DNA of 64,000 bases from the NCBI GenBank assembly GCA_002007465.1, contig LNAC01000009.1:4345752-4409751 (forward strand). Direction: 5' to 3'. This DNA comes from Ailurus styani. Its lineage: Eukaryota; Chordata; Mammalia; Carnivora; Ailuridae. Every line of letters starts with the position of its first letter. The first letter of the stretch is position 1. Below are positions 22,701 through 35,860 of the stretch, one piece after another. The notes under the pieces are model-generated. The model was not told the DNA's origin, ran no database searches, and saw only the letters and a program-made list of their open reading frames with translations. A program made the translations under genes and the position numbers.

Positions 22701-24599
22701 GGGGAAAATCACAAAAATGCAGCTCAGAATCATGATGCTTGACTCAAAAACCGGGACATTATGTTATAAATGTGCTATAATTTATAGGACATTATAAAGC
22801 GTCTGATTCGGAATACCGTACAGACATGAAATGACGTTTACAGGTTTTCTGGGTGGGACGGGGGAGGCTGTTGACCATGTGGTGCTGGGAGAGCGAACTC
22901 AGCTGCAGGAGAGGGGGGACCCGGGTCCTTCCAGGCGGCGTTTGTAAGAGCAGCGAACTGGGAAAACGTTCATAGGATACTAAGCTAGGACAGGACAAGA
23001 AAGAATGACCTAGACCTTTTCTTTTTTTCTTTTTGTATATAGCCAAATCTCCAAGACTCAGCTGTTCGGTCAAAACAAAATGAAACGAAACAAAACCTGA
23101 GGACAGAAACTGCCCTACAAACACTGTATTTCTGTGGTTACGCATATACGGACGCATGGAAGACTCAAAGGGGCCTGGGGGGGATACGCCAGCTCCCAGC
23201 AGAGATGGCCCGGGGCTGGTGGCAGGACTGGGATCACCCAGCGTGGACCTCAGAAGTCCGAGAGGCCGGAGGGCAGATTCCCCTCCTCCTCCCCTTTCAT
23301 ATATTTGATGTGTTAATTTTTTCCTGTGAGAAGCTTTCTTTTTATCAGTAAGAAGAAGATGGCAGAAAACAGGAGAAGTTGCTGGGAGTGTTAGCCTAGC
23401 TTTCAAACGTATATGAAAGCAAACAGCACAGTGCCTGGTGCTAAAGGAACATCTTGTTTTCTAGGGGACCTGTCTGCTGGTGGACAAGGACCAGAGGTAA
23501 CGTGCAAAAAGAAAGTACAGGAATGAAAGGGTGGGGGTGGAGGCAGAGGAATATGATACGCAAAAGCCACGATAATTGAGTGAAGGTGGTCAGGTGGGGG
23601 AAAGAACACAGCAAACGGCTACATGAAATTCCACTTTATTCCTGCACAACACCATTGGGAAGAAGTCATCTGTGACACACAGCTTCTGTGCCAGGTGTAA
23701 GGACGTGCTTAATGAATGCCATTTAATGAAGAAAAAGGCTCTTATAAAACACCTGGCACGAGCAGGGTGAGGGAGTCACAGGGAAGGGGACCCTCGCTGC
23801 ACCTGCTGGCATTTTAATAAGCACCTTCTAGAGCGTCCGCTCTCCAAGGCTGGTCAACGGTGTCAGAATGAGGTCCCTGACCATTGCCCAAGCTCGCTGA
23901 CAGTTTGGGCAAGCTTATTTCTTAAGGACCATATGCTCAGGTATGGGATCGCCCTGGACGGTAATTAAAATGAATCATTTTCAGCTGGAAGGCCTGACCA
24001 GCGGCAGCATCGCCCTCACAGACTTCACAGAAAGGATTCCAGCTCCAGGTCCCCTGTGCTTCCAAACTGAGTTCTGAGTTAGGATTCAGATCTGTGAAGA
24101 CCCAGAGATAACGTGAGATAATGCTGCACATTTTTCTTGTCACTTCATTCTACTAAAACCGAGAGTTATTTTAATGACTCTAGGCCCTAAAATAATTTTT
24201 GGATGGAGGCTTTTCTTTTTTCATTGATTTTGGAGCCAACCTCAGAAAGAAATCACCATGTGCAAACTTTACTACAATTTTCATGGACCGATGAGACATC
24301 TTTGTTTTGTGATTGACACCAGCGAAGTCAAGTGAGGTCTTGAAAAACCTAAAACAGACCCATTTCCATTACAGTGATATCCACTATCTCATGAACTTGC
24401 TATGCCCAGACTTGAAGCTTAATTCCAAGTATACCCAATGAATTGATACCATCCAAGGGCAGATAGACCGTGATACCGCAAACACGCAAGGCTGCTATAA
24501 TCTTGTGTTGTGACTGATTCGGTTCAGCAGTTTTTAACTGAGCTCCGACTATAGGCCAAGTACAGGATTTGGCACTGAGATCATTAAAAAACCCCAATT

Positions 24600-24924
24600 G
24601 ATAAATGCATGTTACTAAGTGAAAGACGCCAATCTGAAAAGGTTCCATACTGCAGGATTCCAATTCTAGGACATTCTGGAAAAGGGAAAACTGTGGAGAC
24701 AGTAAAGACCAGTGGTTGCCAGGGGCTGGGGGAGAGGTGAACGGGCAGGACACAGAGGATTTTTTAGGGCAGTGAAAATACTCTGTATGATTTTATAATG
24801 ATGGACATATGTCATCATACATTTGTCCAAACCCATAGAAGGTACAACACCAAGAGTGAAGCCGGAGGTAAACTATGGACTTGGGGTGATTACGATGTGT
24901 TAATATAGTTTCATCCCTGGTTAC

Positions 24925-24953
<29 letters not shown>
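24600..24953 (+). mobile_element. L1 3' end with poly-A tail
   Basis: AGTGGTTGCCAGGGGCTGGG followed by GGTGATTACGATGTGTTAA is a typical L1 3' UTR, ending in an A-run of about 27 at roughly 24927-24953. Confidence 0.75.
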
Positions 24954-24955
<2 letters not shown>

Positions 24956-25604
24956 AACCATTCTAGTGAGTCATGTTGATAACAGGGAGGCTCTGCCTAT
25001 GTGAGGACAGGGGATACATGGAATATCTCTGTACTTTCCTTTCAATTTTATAGTGAACTTAAAACTGCTCTAAGAGAATAAAGTATTTTTAAAAATGAAA
25101 AAACAAGAAAAGAGCCAAATGAGACTTCTATCTTTCCTCTTTAGGAATTTAACTACAAGTAAATTGAAACACATAAATTGCCTAGATCATAAAGTAAAAA
25201 GCTGTAAATATAAGATATGCAAATATAAGATAAGCAAATAAGATTGCTTCCATTTTAAAGCAATGGCAAAAAAAAAAAAAAGCAAAGGAAACAACAAACA
25301 TCTGTTGAGGGTCTACCATGGACCAGGTGCTCCACAAAACCCTAGGAGGTGCCCAGTCCAGGGTCGTGGAAGCTGCGGTCCCATCGGCCAAGAGAAAAGA
25401 TGGCAGGTGGGGGTGGGCAGAAAAGGCTCAAACAATGAAATAGTAATTCAAGAGTCAAGACAATGAGCTAGGAGAGGTCGCAGAGGAAGAGACATCAGTG
25501 GACGCTGCTGGAGTCAGAGAAATGGGAGATCGTTTCTGAGTCAGATGTCGGGGGTGGGGGCAGAGGGAACAACACTGAAGGCTCTGTTCCCATAACATCT
25601 ATTA

Positions 25605-25790
25605 CTACGACAGTTACCACTTACTGAGCACCTGAACTATTCTTCATGATTCACACTCATCTCTAAGCGGCCCAACCCAACAAGGTAAGTATTATTCTAC
25701 TGATCAGGCCAAAGGAGGTTCAGAGAGGTTAGGGGACTTGCCCGAGGACACACAGTGAAAGAAACTGGCTGAGCTAGGATTCGAGTTGAT
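25605..25790 (-). mobile_element. MIR
   Basis: TTACTGAGCACCTGAACTA, AGTATTATTCTACTGATCAG, GGGGACTTGCCCGAGGACAC and CTAGGATTCGAGTTGAT are the MIR order on the complement. Confidence 0.85.
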
Positions 25791-26119
25791 TTTTCCACTA
25801 GAAACATGTTGCTTTGCTGAGACAATGCAAAGCAAAAGCTAAATGTAAATGCAGACTTTTCCTTTTCCATTCAAGCAACCCATTTGCTGTGATCAATACA
25901 ACCTCAGCCTATATCTCAACTTGACTATATAATGAGTTTTCCTCCTGGGCACCACAGACACCACCCCCTCCCAACCAAATCGCTCCGCACTGGACAAGAA
26001 AACCGCCACTGGAAGACTAAGGAAATCAAAATTCCAAACTCCCCAAGTTCCTAAATGCACAGCTTTGAAGTATGTGCAGCTCGACGGCATATGGCAAATC
26101 AATTACTAGTTTAAATCTT

Positions 26120-26340
26120 AAAACAAAAACATGGCAAGTGTGGTGCAGAAATAATCAAGAACGGTTCGGTTTAGATTACAGTGGGCCACTAGAGTTTTGA
26201 ATACAATTAATCATCATTCCAGGCAATGGGAAGCCATATTGACACTTATTCCTAATTTGAATATTTAATTAGGGTGAAGTTCTTCATCAAATTATCGCAG
26301 AACTGGGAGAAAGCCTGGAAGACTTACACAATTACTATCT
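26120..26340. promoter_or_regulatory. Candidate conserved non-coding element
   Basis: Unique AT-rich sequence with ACAATTAATCATCATTCC and CCTAATTTGAATATTTAATT, bordered by GC-richer sequence on the right (after 26340). It is neither repeat nor coding as far as I can see. Confidence 0.3.
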
Positions 26341-26619
26341 TAACCCCTCGCCAGCTGCTCACCTGTGAGCACAGCGATCTGCCCCGGATCCCCGCCCCAG
26401 CTCTGCGGGGCCCCTGCGCCCCCAGTCTGGCTCTGTGAGAACTGGCTGGAGGCAGGGGGGCGGGTGTGGGATTGAAGCTACAGCTGGGGCACAAAGGAGC
26501 CAAATGGGGGCAACGGAGAGGTCTCTGGCTCAGACTAGACTCTGAACTAAAGCCTGGACAAAGACGGAAGGCCACATGCGTGCGTGCCCCCTGTGGGCCT
26601 AACGTGGCACTTCTGTGTG

Positions 26620-26705
26620 TCTCCGTTTATTTCTCAGAACAATCTGCAAGGGAGATATTCTTATGCCCACTTTCCAGAAGAGGAAATTGAGACTCAGAGT
26701 AGCGA
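26620..26705 (-). mobile_element. MIR fragment
   Basis: CCACTTTCCAGAAGAGGAAA and TTGAGACTCAGAGTAG match part of a complement MIR. Confidence 0.55.
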
Positions 26706-27211
26706 TAGAATGAACTCAAGAGAACAGTGCTTGCGGGTGGTATAAAGGTCAAGTCACATACCCCCCAGTGTGCACCAGAAATAAGGACAAAAAGAACAAT
26801 CGAAAGTCAAAAACACGTGTTCAAAGCTGTGCTTTGGATATCCTGCATTGAATACATAACATGGGGGGCGAGGAGTTGCACCCAAAGCCCAGGTGCACTC
26901 AACAGCATTCTAAAAATTTAACTCTTGGATTCAAATTGTACCACCGAGCTCCTCCAATGAAGGAGTCACATGGACGCTGTGGCCAGCTACTCAGGAGAAT
27001 GGGGTGCGGAGAGGGGCAGCAAAGCTCAGGAAAATAGCCGTGTAAAGTGGACCTGAGACCTGGGATAGCCGTCTACACCCCGTACAGGGGGCCTCGCAGA
27101 GGTGGGCACTGCAGAGCCCTACTGGTGTTCAAGGGGAGGGAAGTCAGTAACAGCACAAGAGAATGTGGACTTTTTTCTTCTTTCAAAATGGCAACAGCTC
27201 AACAATAGCCA

Positions 27212-27420
27212 TTTTTAAAAAGATTTTTAAATTTATTTTAGAGTGTGTGTGAGAGTGCACGCAAGCGTGGGGGGGCGGATGGGGAGAGGGAGGGGGAGGG
27301 AAAGAATCTCAAGCAGACTCCATGCCCGGAGAGGAGCCCAGCCGGGGGGCTCCATCTCACGACCTGAGCCAAAATCAAGAGTTGGATGCTCAACGGACTG
27401 AGCCACCCAGGCGTCCCCCC
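27212..27420 (-). mobile_element. CAN-SINE
   Basis: Minus orientation; TTTAAAAAGATTTTTAAATT at the low end and GAGCCACCCAGGCGTCCC at the high end. A frame with WVAQSVEHPTLDFGSG is its usual spurious translation. Confidence 0.92.
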
Positions 27421-27849
27421 GCCCCCCAACAGCAGCCTCTGTAACCACTGAGCAGTTTAGACACGTGATAACATTTCCTTAAAATGCTCTTTCGTTCTAT
27501 GACAAGCCTTTGGACATTTTGCAGAGGCCGTGTGATCCTACAGGACCCCAAGTAAGTTTTCCCATGAAATCTCCTTCGAGGCCCCTAGGACGGGACCAAA
27601 GGCTGACTTCCCACATGGCACGTGCCCATGGGGGTCGTGAGTGCTTTCGGCTTCCAGACTCCACAGGTGCTGTGGACGAGGGCCATCCCCATAGTTCCGG
27701 ATTAGCAGTTTTCTGTTAAAGGTTTGATATGGGTTCATTTACCCTCTTGGGGCAATCGTCAAAACTCCATTTGCAATGGCCGCTTTAGCAGGATGCTGAC
27801 TACCAGACGGAGGGAGGAGCTCCGCCCTGCTCCGAGCCTGCTCGTTGTG

Positions 27850-28240
27850 GGAGCAAACGGCGTCGGGAACTTTGAAACTTTCCTTTGTATATTACATTAA
27901 TCCATATAAGAAAATCTCTTTTAATGAGGAGTGATGTAGTTACAAACTCTCCAGAGCCATAATTAGAGCAAACTAATTGAAGTTGTGTTTTGACACACTT
28001 TCCAAATTCACGGGTGCCGGATGACATATTCACAACACCGCTGCCGCACAACCATGGCGACGGCAAAATCATTAGGCTAATAACACTTATTTGCATTCTT
28101 ATCACGCCGGCAGCTCTCCCTTAAATACTGTTTCTCCTATTGCTCCTTTACTGTAAGTTTCCACTGAAAGATATTAACAGTAATTATTACTACTTTAGTG
28201 GAATTTCCATGTTAAAGAATAACAATGTGCATTAACATCC
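27850..28240. promoter_or_regulatory. Candidate conserved non-coding element
   Basis: A repeat-free block with many ATTA/TAAT cores: TACATTAATCC, CATAATTAGAGCAAACTAAT, CATTAGGCTAATAAC and ACAGTAATTATTAC. A CCATGGCGACGGC motif lies near its centre. It looks like a conserved enhancer, but conservation and activity are untested. Confidence 0.38.
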
Positions 28241-31200
28241 ATGGAATGCCAATTCTTTTTAACCACGGCCGGCAGGTTTGGGGGTTCTTGCCGGCCCCCC
28301 TCCTCCCCCAGCCTGAGGGTGGCTGAGAAGCCATTTCAGTTCTAGGACAACCCCTCAGCCCACACCCGGTGAGCCCTGAAGTCAGGGTTTCTGAACTATT
28401 TTGTTTCAAATGTTTGATGAGAAAAGTCTTTCTTTCCCCCCCCTTTTTTTTAAAGCACATTAAAATGAAATAGTTAAGGAGAAATTTTTTCCAAGCAGTT
28501 AAAAAAAAAAAAATCAACAATTTACAACACGGTCTTTGGTAATAATACTAATGAATTCCAGGAGGACTCGGCCGCCACCCTCTCGGTGATTAAAGACAGA
28601 CCTGGAGTAACTAGGACGTGAGAAAGGCCGGTGGGGGTGAGGCAGCCTCAGATCTGTCAGTGTGGAGGCCCTGTTTGCCACCAACAAGGCCAATTTTTTG
28701 GATGCTTAACTCAGACACTCACACACAGAGAGGAAGGCTCGACAGTTCTAAATAATGGTTATTAATGACTCCCTCCTCTAAAGTGACAAATTACTCCTGA
28801 AATTTCGAATCGAAGAGGTATGAAGAGTGAATGAACATGACAGGAAACGCCGGCGAGCACAGAGCTCCTGCTCACTCTCGGGGAAGGGCGGAACCCCGGG
28901 AAACGAGGAAGGGCCAGGTCCCTCCCGTCTGGGTGTTCTGGCGGCCACAGGCCTCCCTCGTGCAGGTGTCTCCCAGGACCTCAGGTGGGACAACCGAGGG
29001 CAGTAAAACGCTGTCTGTCCCACCTCACGGCAGGAAGTGTGAAGAGCTACATGCACCGTAACTGGAGGCGAGACCTGGTCCTCTCTGCGTGCGTGGCGTC
29101 GAGTCACCTCTGAGGGCCCCTCGTTGGAAACTTGGGGTTGGGCTAGGTAGTTGCTCAGATTCCTAGTTTCTGCAATTATCTTGGGATTGAGACAAATCAG
29201 CAGCATGTCATATTTATCAATCCTAATCCAAGGGAAACGAAGGCAAGGGTTGGAGTGGTTTTAACAAAATGCACAATTGAGTGCAATTTCTAAGGACTCA
29301 AACAGACATTTCAGGATGGATGCTTCATCTTAACCCATGAAGATTTAACTGGGTGAAGAAAATGCTTCCGTAGAAAAATGCCAAAAAGTACACTCCTTTA
29401 CAGCGTCAGAGTTTTCGGTTAAGTGACACCATCCTCATACCAATCGGCTATTTTTCAAAGTCCCTGATTACTTTAGGAACAAAAAAAAAAGAAACAAAGA
29501 AAAAGAAAGGAAACTAACTTCATAGCTGCAGCAACACTTCAAATCATGGTATTTATTCACTACATTTAAGTTTTATTACACTTGAACCCTGCTACGCCAA
29601 AACACCTACCTCCCACATAAAAGAAATGAAGAAAAAAGCGAAGTCTGGGACCCAGGGCACCGCACTTCCATTCCAGATGATCTAGTCTAATCTTATAAAC
29701 TGAAATATTTAAAGAGTCTCTAAACCTCACTGACCCTACTTTTAAAAACAAGGAACATATGGGTACTTCTAGCTTTTCATCTTCTTCCAGCCTACTAAAA
29801 TATCCGCTTTTCCAAAATTCAAGAGCAGGGAGACTGCCAAACTCAGATCCATAAAAGGCTACGTGCGTGAGCGTGCAGGGTGGGCAGGAGAACAGTCCGA
29901 GCAGAAAACAACAAACCCTAACAAAGAATCAAAAGCTCATTCTTCTCCTTCTTGCTCAATCAATCTCAGAAGCTGTGGAAAACAATTTGTTTAGCAAAAT
30001 AAAGCGATGACTAATAAGGGGGCGCAATGGGGACCATGGTCCGGAATGGCTTCTGGCTAACGTTTGGTCCCCGGTGAGGCCATAGGAGATCCGGAGGCGA
30101 AGTCCCAAAACTCAGGCAGGGATGGTGGGACCAGGCTCCCGCCCTGACTCCTCTGAGTCCCGATGCGCTGCCCCTGGGTCGGCTGCCACCTCTCCCCACT
30201 GCAGCTTGCTCATTTCTTAAAGGCTTTGCTCATCCCCATTATGCACCTCACTGCATGGTTATAAAGATTAAAACGATAGCTATAAAGTGTTTGCACAATG
30301 CCTGGCACACGACGCTCAAAAAATTGTAGCTGAAATAATGACCATGATCATTCTATTTATTCTAATAATTATTAACATTGTTATTCAACTGGAAACAAAA
30401 CATCTGCTCAAGAAAAGATACTCAAGTTGAATGCTATCCTACCCACAGGCAAAAATCCAAGTAAAATTCAAGGGATCTTTTAAAAGTTACTGCAAGCACA
30501 GGATTTTATTAAATATCTAAATTAATAATTGAAACGCTGCCTTGACATAGAACGGCACTGCGGTGGGGGCTGGGGGGGTGGGTAAAATAGTGGGAAATTT
30601 CGCCTAACGCCCATTTGTACTTTGTTCGGCGGCTAGATTTACACTGAGAGATCCAGGTGAAATAGTCCATAGAGCTCCCTGCAAATAGACTGTCAGCTTC
30701 CACTCTGATAAAAGGTAAAATATCCTCCCCTAAATGGTCTGGTTCACAAAACCGACCCTAAAGTGAACTGATAAATCTGTTCTGACACACGAAAAACTAT
30801 TTTCATAATCCTGAAAAAGGCCTTTCTCCCAACCCCGGAGCTTAAGCCAAGTGCACAAAGAGGCCGCGTGCACCCACGACGCAGGCACGGGAGGAAATCA
30901 CTCCACAGGTACAGCCCTGCTTCCGGGACGACGCGGAGCGGCGCGCATGACCGTCATAACCACCAAGAAAAACTAGACACTCACAGAGTCACAAAAATTA
31001 CAAAGATACCACATTTACGAGCAGCAACTACCTTGTCAAAATCTGATGTGTACGAGTGAAAGCAAAGAAGGCCAGCTCAGGGATGGAAGCTGTATTGACT
31101 AATAGTCAATTCTTCATTAAATAGAAGCTCTGACTTCCCAAGAAGCCATATTAAAAATTAATACCAAAAAGTGTATTGCTCAGCCTAAACTCATCACTCA

Positions 31201-31619
31201 TACCCAACAATACCAAACCGCGTTCTAATGAAACCGCCCCTTCGGCAGCACTCTGACACCACCGCGGAGCTGGGTACTGTTGCAAAAGCAGTCGCAGCGC
31301 GGTGACACGGGCGTTTTAAAGACACTCGGAGAACCCTCCCCTGCAGGTCTCTTTCACGCCGCTCTCCTAACGGCCAGGATAAATCACGCCGCCTGTAACC
31401 CCGCTTCACCGCGGGCTTGGAGACCATGGCGGGGAGCTGTGCCACAGGAGCCTGCGGAAGACAATGGGCTCCCCCACGTGCCCGCACGGGCACACTCTGG
31501 CCAGTCTGTGGCTCCCAGCGGCTGGCCAGGAGCCTGCAGAGGCCGCACGTGGAGACGGCTGGGACACCGGGGTGGCTGCTTCCCGGCCGGCGACCCTGGG
31601 GTCGGGAACCTCGGGGTGC

Positions 31620-31830
31620 AGAGAGTAAGCCGCAGGCCGTTCACCGGCTTGGGTTCAAATCCTAGCTCTGTACTCGGTAGCTGCGTGACCTTGGGAAAGG
31701 GATTTCACCTCCTTGGTCTAAAGGGGATGTGAGGACAGTACCCTACTCACAGAGCTGTTATGAGGACTCACTGAGTTCTTATGTGTAAAGCACTTGGAAA
31801 GTGCTGGACACTTAACAGATACAAAGTGAG
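31620..31830 (+). mobile_element. MIR
   Basis: GGGTTCAAATCCTAGCTCTG, AGCTGCGTGACCTTGGGAAA and TGTAAAGCACTTGGAAAGTG give the full MIR order. Confidence 0.85.
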
Positions 31831-33539
31831 TCTCTGCTGGCTGGCTGGTAGAATAAATGGAAGGAGGGATGGATCAACAGATTAATACCTGGTCCTATGT
31901 ATCTAAACCAGCTCACTTTATACATTCAACACATGTGCCAGGAACCTGGTGTTCAAAGGTCCCTGCCACTTTGGGACCACACACTTTTCACTGAGCACGT
32001 ACCGAATCAAGTGAGAGGACAGAGTTCAGAGTACTTGCTGAGTTGCCATGCACGGAAGTACAATGTTATCATCTGTATTTCTGTGTGACTAGCCTTTTCT
32101 AAAGCACTAAAGGACAGAAAGGCAACAGGAGAATCCCTGTCATCAATAAGCCAGCAAATCCAGTCATAAGACGAAGCATAAATACATGTAGCAATGACAG
32201 GAATATGTGAAACGCTGAGTTGTCTGGTGCGAGCAACTGGAGGAGGGGAAGAGGGGAAACAGTCTGAGCTGGGCTTTCTAGAAGGGGCGAACGCTATCAC
32301 AGGCTGGAAGGTGGACAGGACCAAGCCTCTGCATTCTAGAGTCTGGTCTGCCCCTTCCCAGAGGGCAGGGGCAGGACGGGCCAAGATACACAACAATGGC
32401 CGGAGCAAAGACGGTTCTGGAAGGGGAGGGAGATGCTCAGGAGTCAAGAAGAGACTCATCTGATTAATCCAGGGTGATGTGGGAGGTATGTCAGATAACA
32501 GGAAGCCAGTGAAGGTTCCAGAAAGTAACAAGAACATGTGGAAATCTTCAAACCCCAGCAGGATGGCAGGCAACCTAGGGCTTTAAAGTTCCAGGCAAAG
32601 AATGTCAAGGTGAGTTACTGAAATAATACCTCAACCCTGGGGAAGCTCAACCTTGAATCTAACTTTGACTCAAATCAGGGTTCAGTTCCCACCCCGCAGA
32701 CGGCCCTTCTCGGAGGCACCCCTGGCTGTTGGTACTTTTGAAAGCAGTGGGTGGAAGGTACCAGGGACAGACTGAGGGGAACTCAAGTCTACAGTGTGGG
32801 TGCTTTTGCTCTTGTGTGAAAAACATCTGCAAGAAGTCTTCATCTTCAAAGGGGTGACACAGCCGGGAAGGCTATGAAAATGTGTATCCCATCTTCAGAG
32901 TTAAATAAACAAAAAATGTGTGTGGTTTTCATGTGAAGGAAAAGGAAGTCTAATTATCCCAAGTGAAGCCAGACCCACAGTGCTGCCTGGACACGCCCGG
33001 CGGAGGGGCAAGGCTCTGAAGGCCGGTGCGGGATCGGCCAGCCCCAAGCCCGCCTTCGGTGGGGCCAAGGCAGAGCGCTCCCCGGGGACTCACGGACCCC
33101 CAACCTGTCTCTTGTTCCTGTGGATGTGAGCTCGGAATCCAGGACGTTAGTGCTTATGGTTACGGGGGAAGAAAAGAAATCGCTGGACTCAGCCCTTGGC
33201 TTCTAACCTTACCTCGAGGCAGGGCACAGACAACCCTTCTCGTAGATGAGGGACCTTACAGAAGAGCTTGCAGCTCTGGAGTTCCCTCCACCCCCCGGGG
33301 CTGAGCCTTCTCCACTGAAGCCACACAACAAGGGAACCTGCTGGGCCTCCTGACAGGCGACATCCTGGTGCCAAGCCTTTCGCCCCTTGGGACGGGCGGC
33401 AAACACCTCCACGGGGAACTTGGCCTCCCCGACGGGTGCCGTTCAAGTCCTGCCACAACAGGGCCGGTGACACACGTCCTCTGCGGCATAAAGACCATCT
33501 TGTCACTGAATGCTGACAGGCTCAGATGACAGGACGCCA

Positions 33540-33720
33540 GCCGGGGTGCCGGGGCTCCCTCCGCGGGTTGATCCTGTAGCGGAGTCGGTCCCCCGTCCCC
33601 GGGAAGTTGGGGTCCGGGCGGCCGGGGTGGGGGACAGAGCACAGCGGCTGACGGGCTTCTGAGGACGCTGTGATGGGGGGCGCGCCTGGGCGGGCAGGGC
33701 CTGCGTTCCAGATCCTCGCC
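33540..33720. promoter_or_regulatory. CpG-dense patch (possible orphan CpG island)
   Basis: About 180 bp with roughly 18 CpGs and high GC, for example GCGGAGTCGG, GTCCGGGCGGCCGG and GGGCGCGCCTGGGCGG. Smaller CpG-dense patches lie at 30870-30960, 31250-31420 and 34080-34260. No known first exon was recognised beside them. Confidence 0.35.
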
Positions 33721-34775
33721 GTGTGACTGTCTCTCTCCTTTAGGAAGAGCCATTAACCTTTCGGATGACAGCCCTGGGATGGGAGTGACGGAACGATTTT
33801 TGAGGTCAGCAAGGATCTATGTTCTCAAAACCTGACATCGACACAGGCAAAGTTGTGACTGAATCCTGGTGTCCCTGGGAGAAAGACTAAATGCCTGTGA
33901 CAGATCTTCTGCAATCAAAATGCCCCATTTCCCAGAGTATCTGTCACAGATTGATAACATCCATGCAAAAAGTTAAGTACAATTATGTCTGTCACGAAGA
34001 AACAGACTTTGGAACCTGTGACTGACAACTCGCTGGGAGCTGACAGATCACCGGGAGATTGCTGGAACAACTCGGGGCAGCACCAGGCGCCTTGGAACGG
34101 AAGCTCGGCGCCGCCTGGCACCTGGGAGGGGCTCCCCAGAGGCTGCGGGGCAGGCCTCCACAGCGGGCAAAGGAGTGTGTGCTCTGGGCTCTGGGCGGGG
34201 GAAGACACTTTCCCCCCGGGGTGGGGAGGGGAGCCGCGTCGGCCCAGGATCACACATGCCCGCGCCTGAGGGGGCAGCTTCTCCTTCAGAAGCACAATGT
34301 GCAAGACTCAGGCCCAGGGGAAGGGCACAGCGGAGTTACTAGGCCCACGCGTTCCGCCTCTCCTAGGACAGCCCGAGCCCGGGGTCCACATAAGCTAGAA
34401 ATGCCAGCACTCTGGAGTCCGGAGTACCCAGTTCAGGTGGACGCAGAAAGGAGCAAAATACACGCCCATGCCAGGATGCAGACGCAGGGTCAGCACCGCC
34501 GGGGGCCCCCTGTGCTGTCCATCCCAGGGAGGGGGCCCCCCAGCCCTCGGCAGCTCAGAGACACACCCAGACACCAGCGCTGGTGAGCGGAAGGGGACCA
34601 TGGCCACATGTCAGTTGACCAGGACGCACGGAAAGCCACATGCGCAGACCCCAGTGACAAGCACAGCCCCCCCACCCCCCACCCAGCTCTGCATCCTCCC
34701 ACCCACCGGAGCTGCCCAGAGGCACCCTCGGTAAGGTGTCTGCAGGACCTCCCGTGCAGGTCTGTGGAGTCTGAC

Positions 34776-34904
34776 TTTTTTTTTTTTTAATAGGCTCCAC
34801 ACCCAGTGAAGAGCCCACGGTGGGGCTTGAACCTACAACCTTGAGATCAAGACCTGAGTGGAGATCAAGCATTGGATGCTTAACTGACGGTGCCACCCAG
34901 GTGC
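34776..34904 (-). mobile_element. CAN-SINE, short older subfamily
   Basis: Minus orientation with T-run, TAGGCTCCACACCCAGTG, CTTGAACCTACAACC and a head ending GCCACCCAGGTGC. It lacks the GA-rich body. Confidence 0.9.
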
Positions 34905-35544
34905 AGAGGGAGCCTGAATTTTTGAAGATGGGAACAAGATCCACTTCTTAAAGCTTATGAAGAACCCCTGCAGGTCTGAAAAATCCAAACGCTGTTTGGA
35001 TGCTGCCTGCAGTTGGGAGCATGCCACCTCCGGAGTGGGCGTCTTCGACGGCATGGGATTTTTGCCTTTGGGGGGTTCTTTCTTCATTTTTTTGAACATG
35101 TTAAGCCTAAATCTACCACCTTTAAAACGTCCGTCTACTTGATCTAACTTCTCGTCTTGGGGCTGCCAATGACCCACTCACTCCCACCTGGAAACACTTC
35201 TCTCTGCTATATATTGATCATTTAAACACCTGAGGCTGGCTACCCTGTCCTACTCAGAGCAAAACAGCGATTCCTCGTCCCCAAATTCAGTGCTCAGTTT
35301 GGTTAACTTTTACAAGGTGGTGTGTGGCAGTCGACGTGACCTTCCTGATGACCCTGTCAGGGTCAGGACACTACCTGGTGTACCCTGACAGGTAGGACAC
35401 TACCTCCCGTGATGCGCCCCGCTGGGCACACCAGGCCACATTCCACACAATCCCAGTTCGGGCCCAGCCTGCTTACTGCGCACAAATCACTGCTAAGCCA
35501 GGTGTCCTCAGTTTGGTTCTTGAGCAATCGATCTTTTTTAACCT

Positions 35545-35572
35545 GGGGGTGGGGGTGGCGGTAGGGGTGGGG
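35545..35572 (+). other. G-quadruplex-type motif
   Basis: Four G-runs (5, 5, 4 and 4) with loops of 1, 8 and 1 bases. They are on the strand opposite to MVB12B sense, so on the template strand of the gene. Confidence 0.7.
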
Positions 35573-35639
35573 TATGATGTTTTTACCCAACACCTTCCAT
35601 CTCCTGGTTCCAATAGGGTGTTCTAGCTACAGAGGAGAA

Positions 35640-35860
35640 TGCAGAGTATTGATTCTGTCATTCGGCACATCAGCTCTCCCTAATGACGCCGTGTCATCTG
35701 CAAATTTGATAAGCGTGCCTCTGATGTCTTTATCAAGCCACTGGTTCTGCTGCTCAGCAAGCCAGGGGGCAGCGGTCCACCAGGGGCCCCCTCCCAGGAT
35801 GACATGGAGCCATTCATTTATCCACACTCTGTGGCAACCTGTGTTCCATCAACTGTGAAT
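35640..35860 (+). mobile_element. L3/CR1-like relic
   Basis: GTCATCTGCAAATTTGATAA, TCTTTATCAAGCCACTGGTT and CCCAGGATGACATGGAGCC are the wording of old CR1/L3 LINE 3' regions. Some such relics are exapted, so conservation would be worth testing. Confidence 0.55.

Noticed and set aside
22792..23406. 204-codon open frame on the minus strand
   Set aside because: It has low-complexity Ser/Pro/Leu content, no known family, and crosses ordinary intron sequence.
31417..31665. ACCATGG-started 82-codon frame in a CpG-rich patch
   Set aside because: The start context is good, but the peptide resembles no family and runs straight into a MIR; treated as chance.
32007..32573. 188-codon open frame on the minus strand
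   Set aside because: No homology is recognised, and its composition resembles neighbouring non-coding sequence.
35340..35410. Inverted and direct repeats around CCCTGTCAGGG and AGGACACTACCT
   Set aside because: Very short and imperfect, with no sign of a mobile element or regulatory site.
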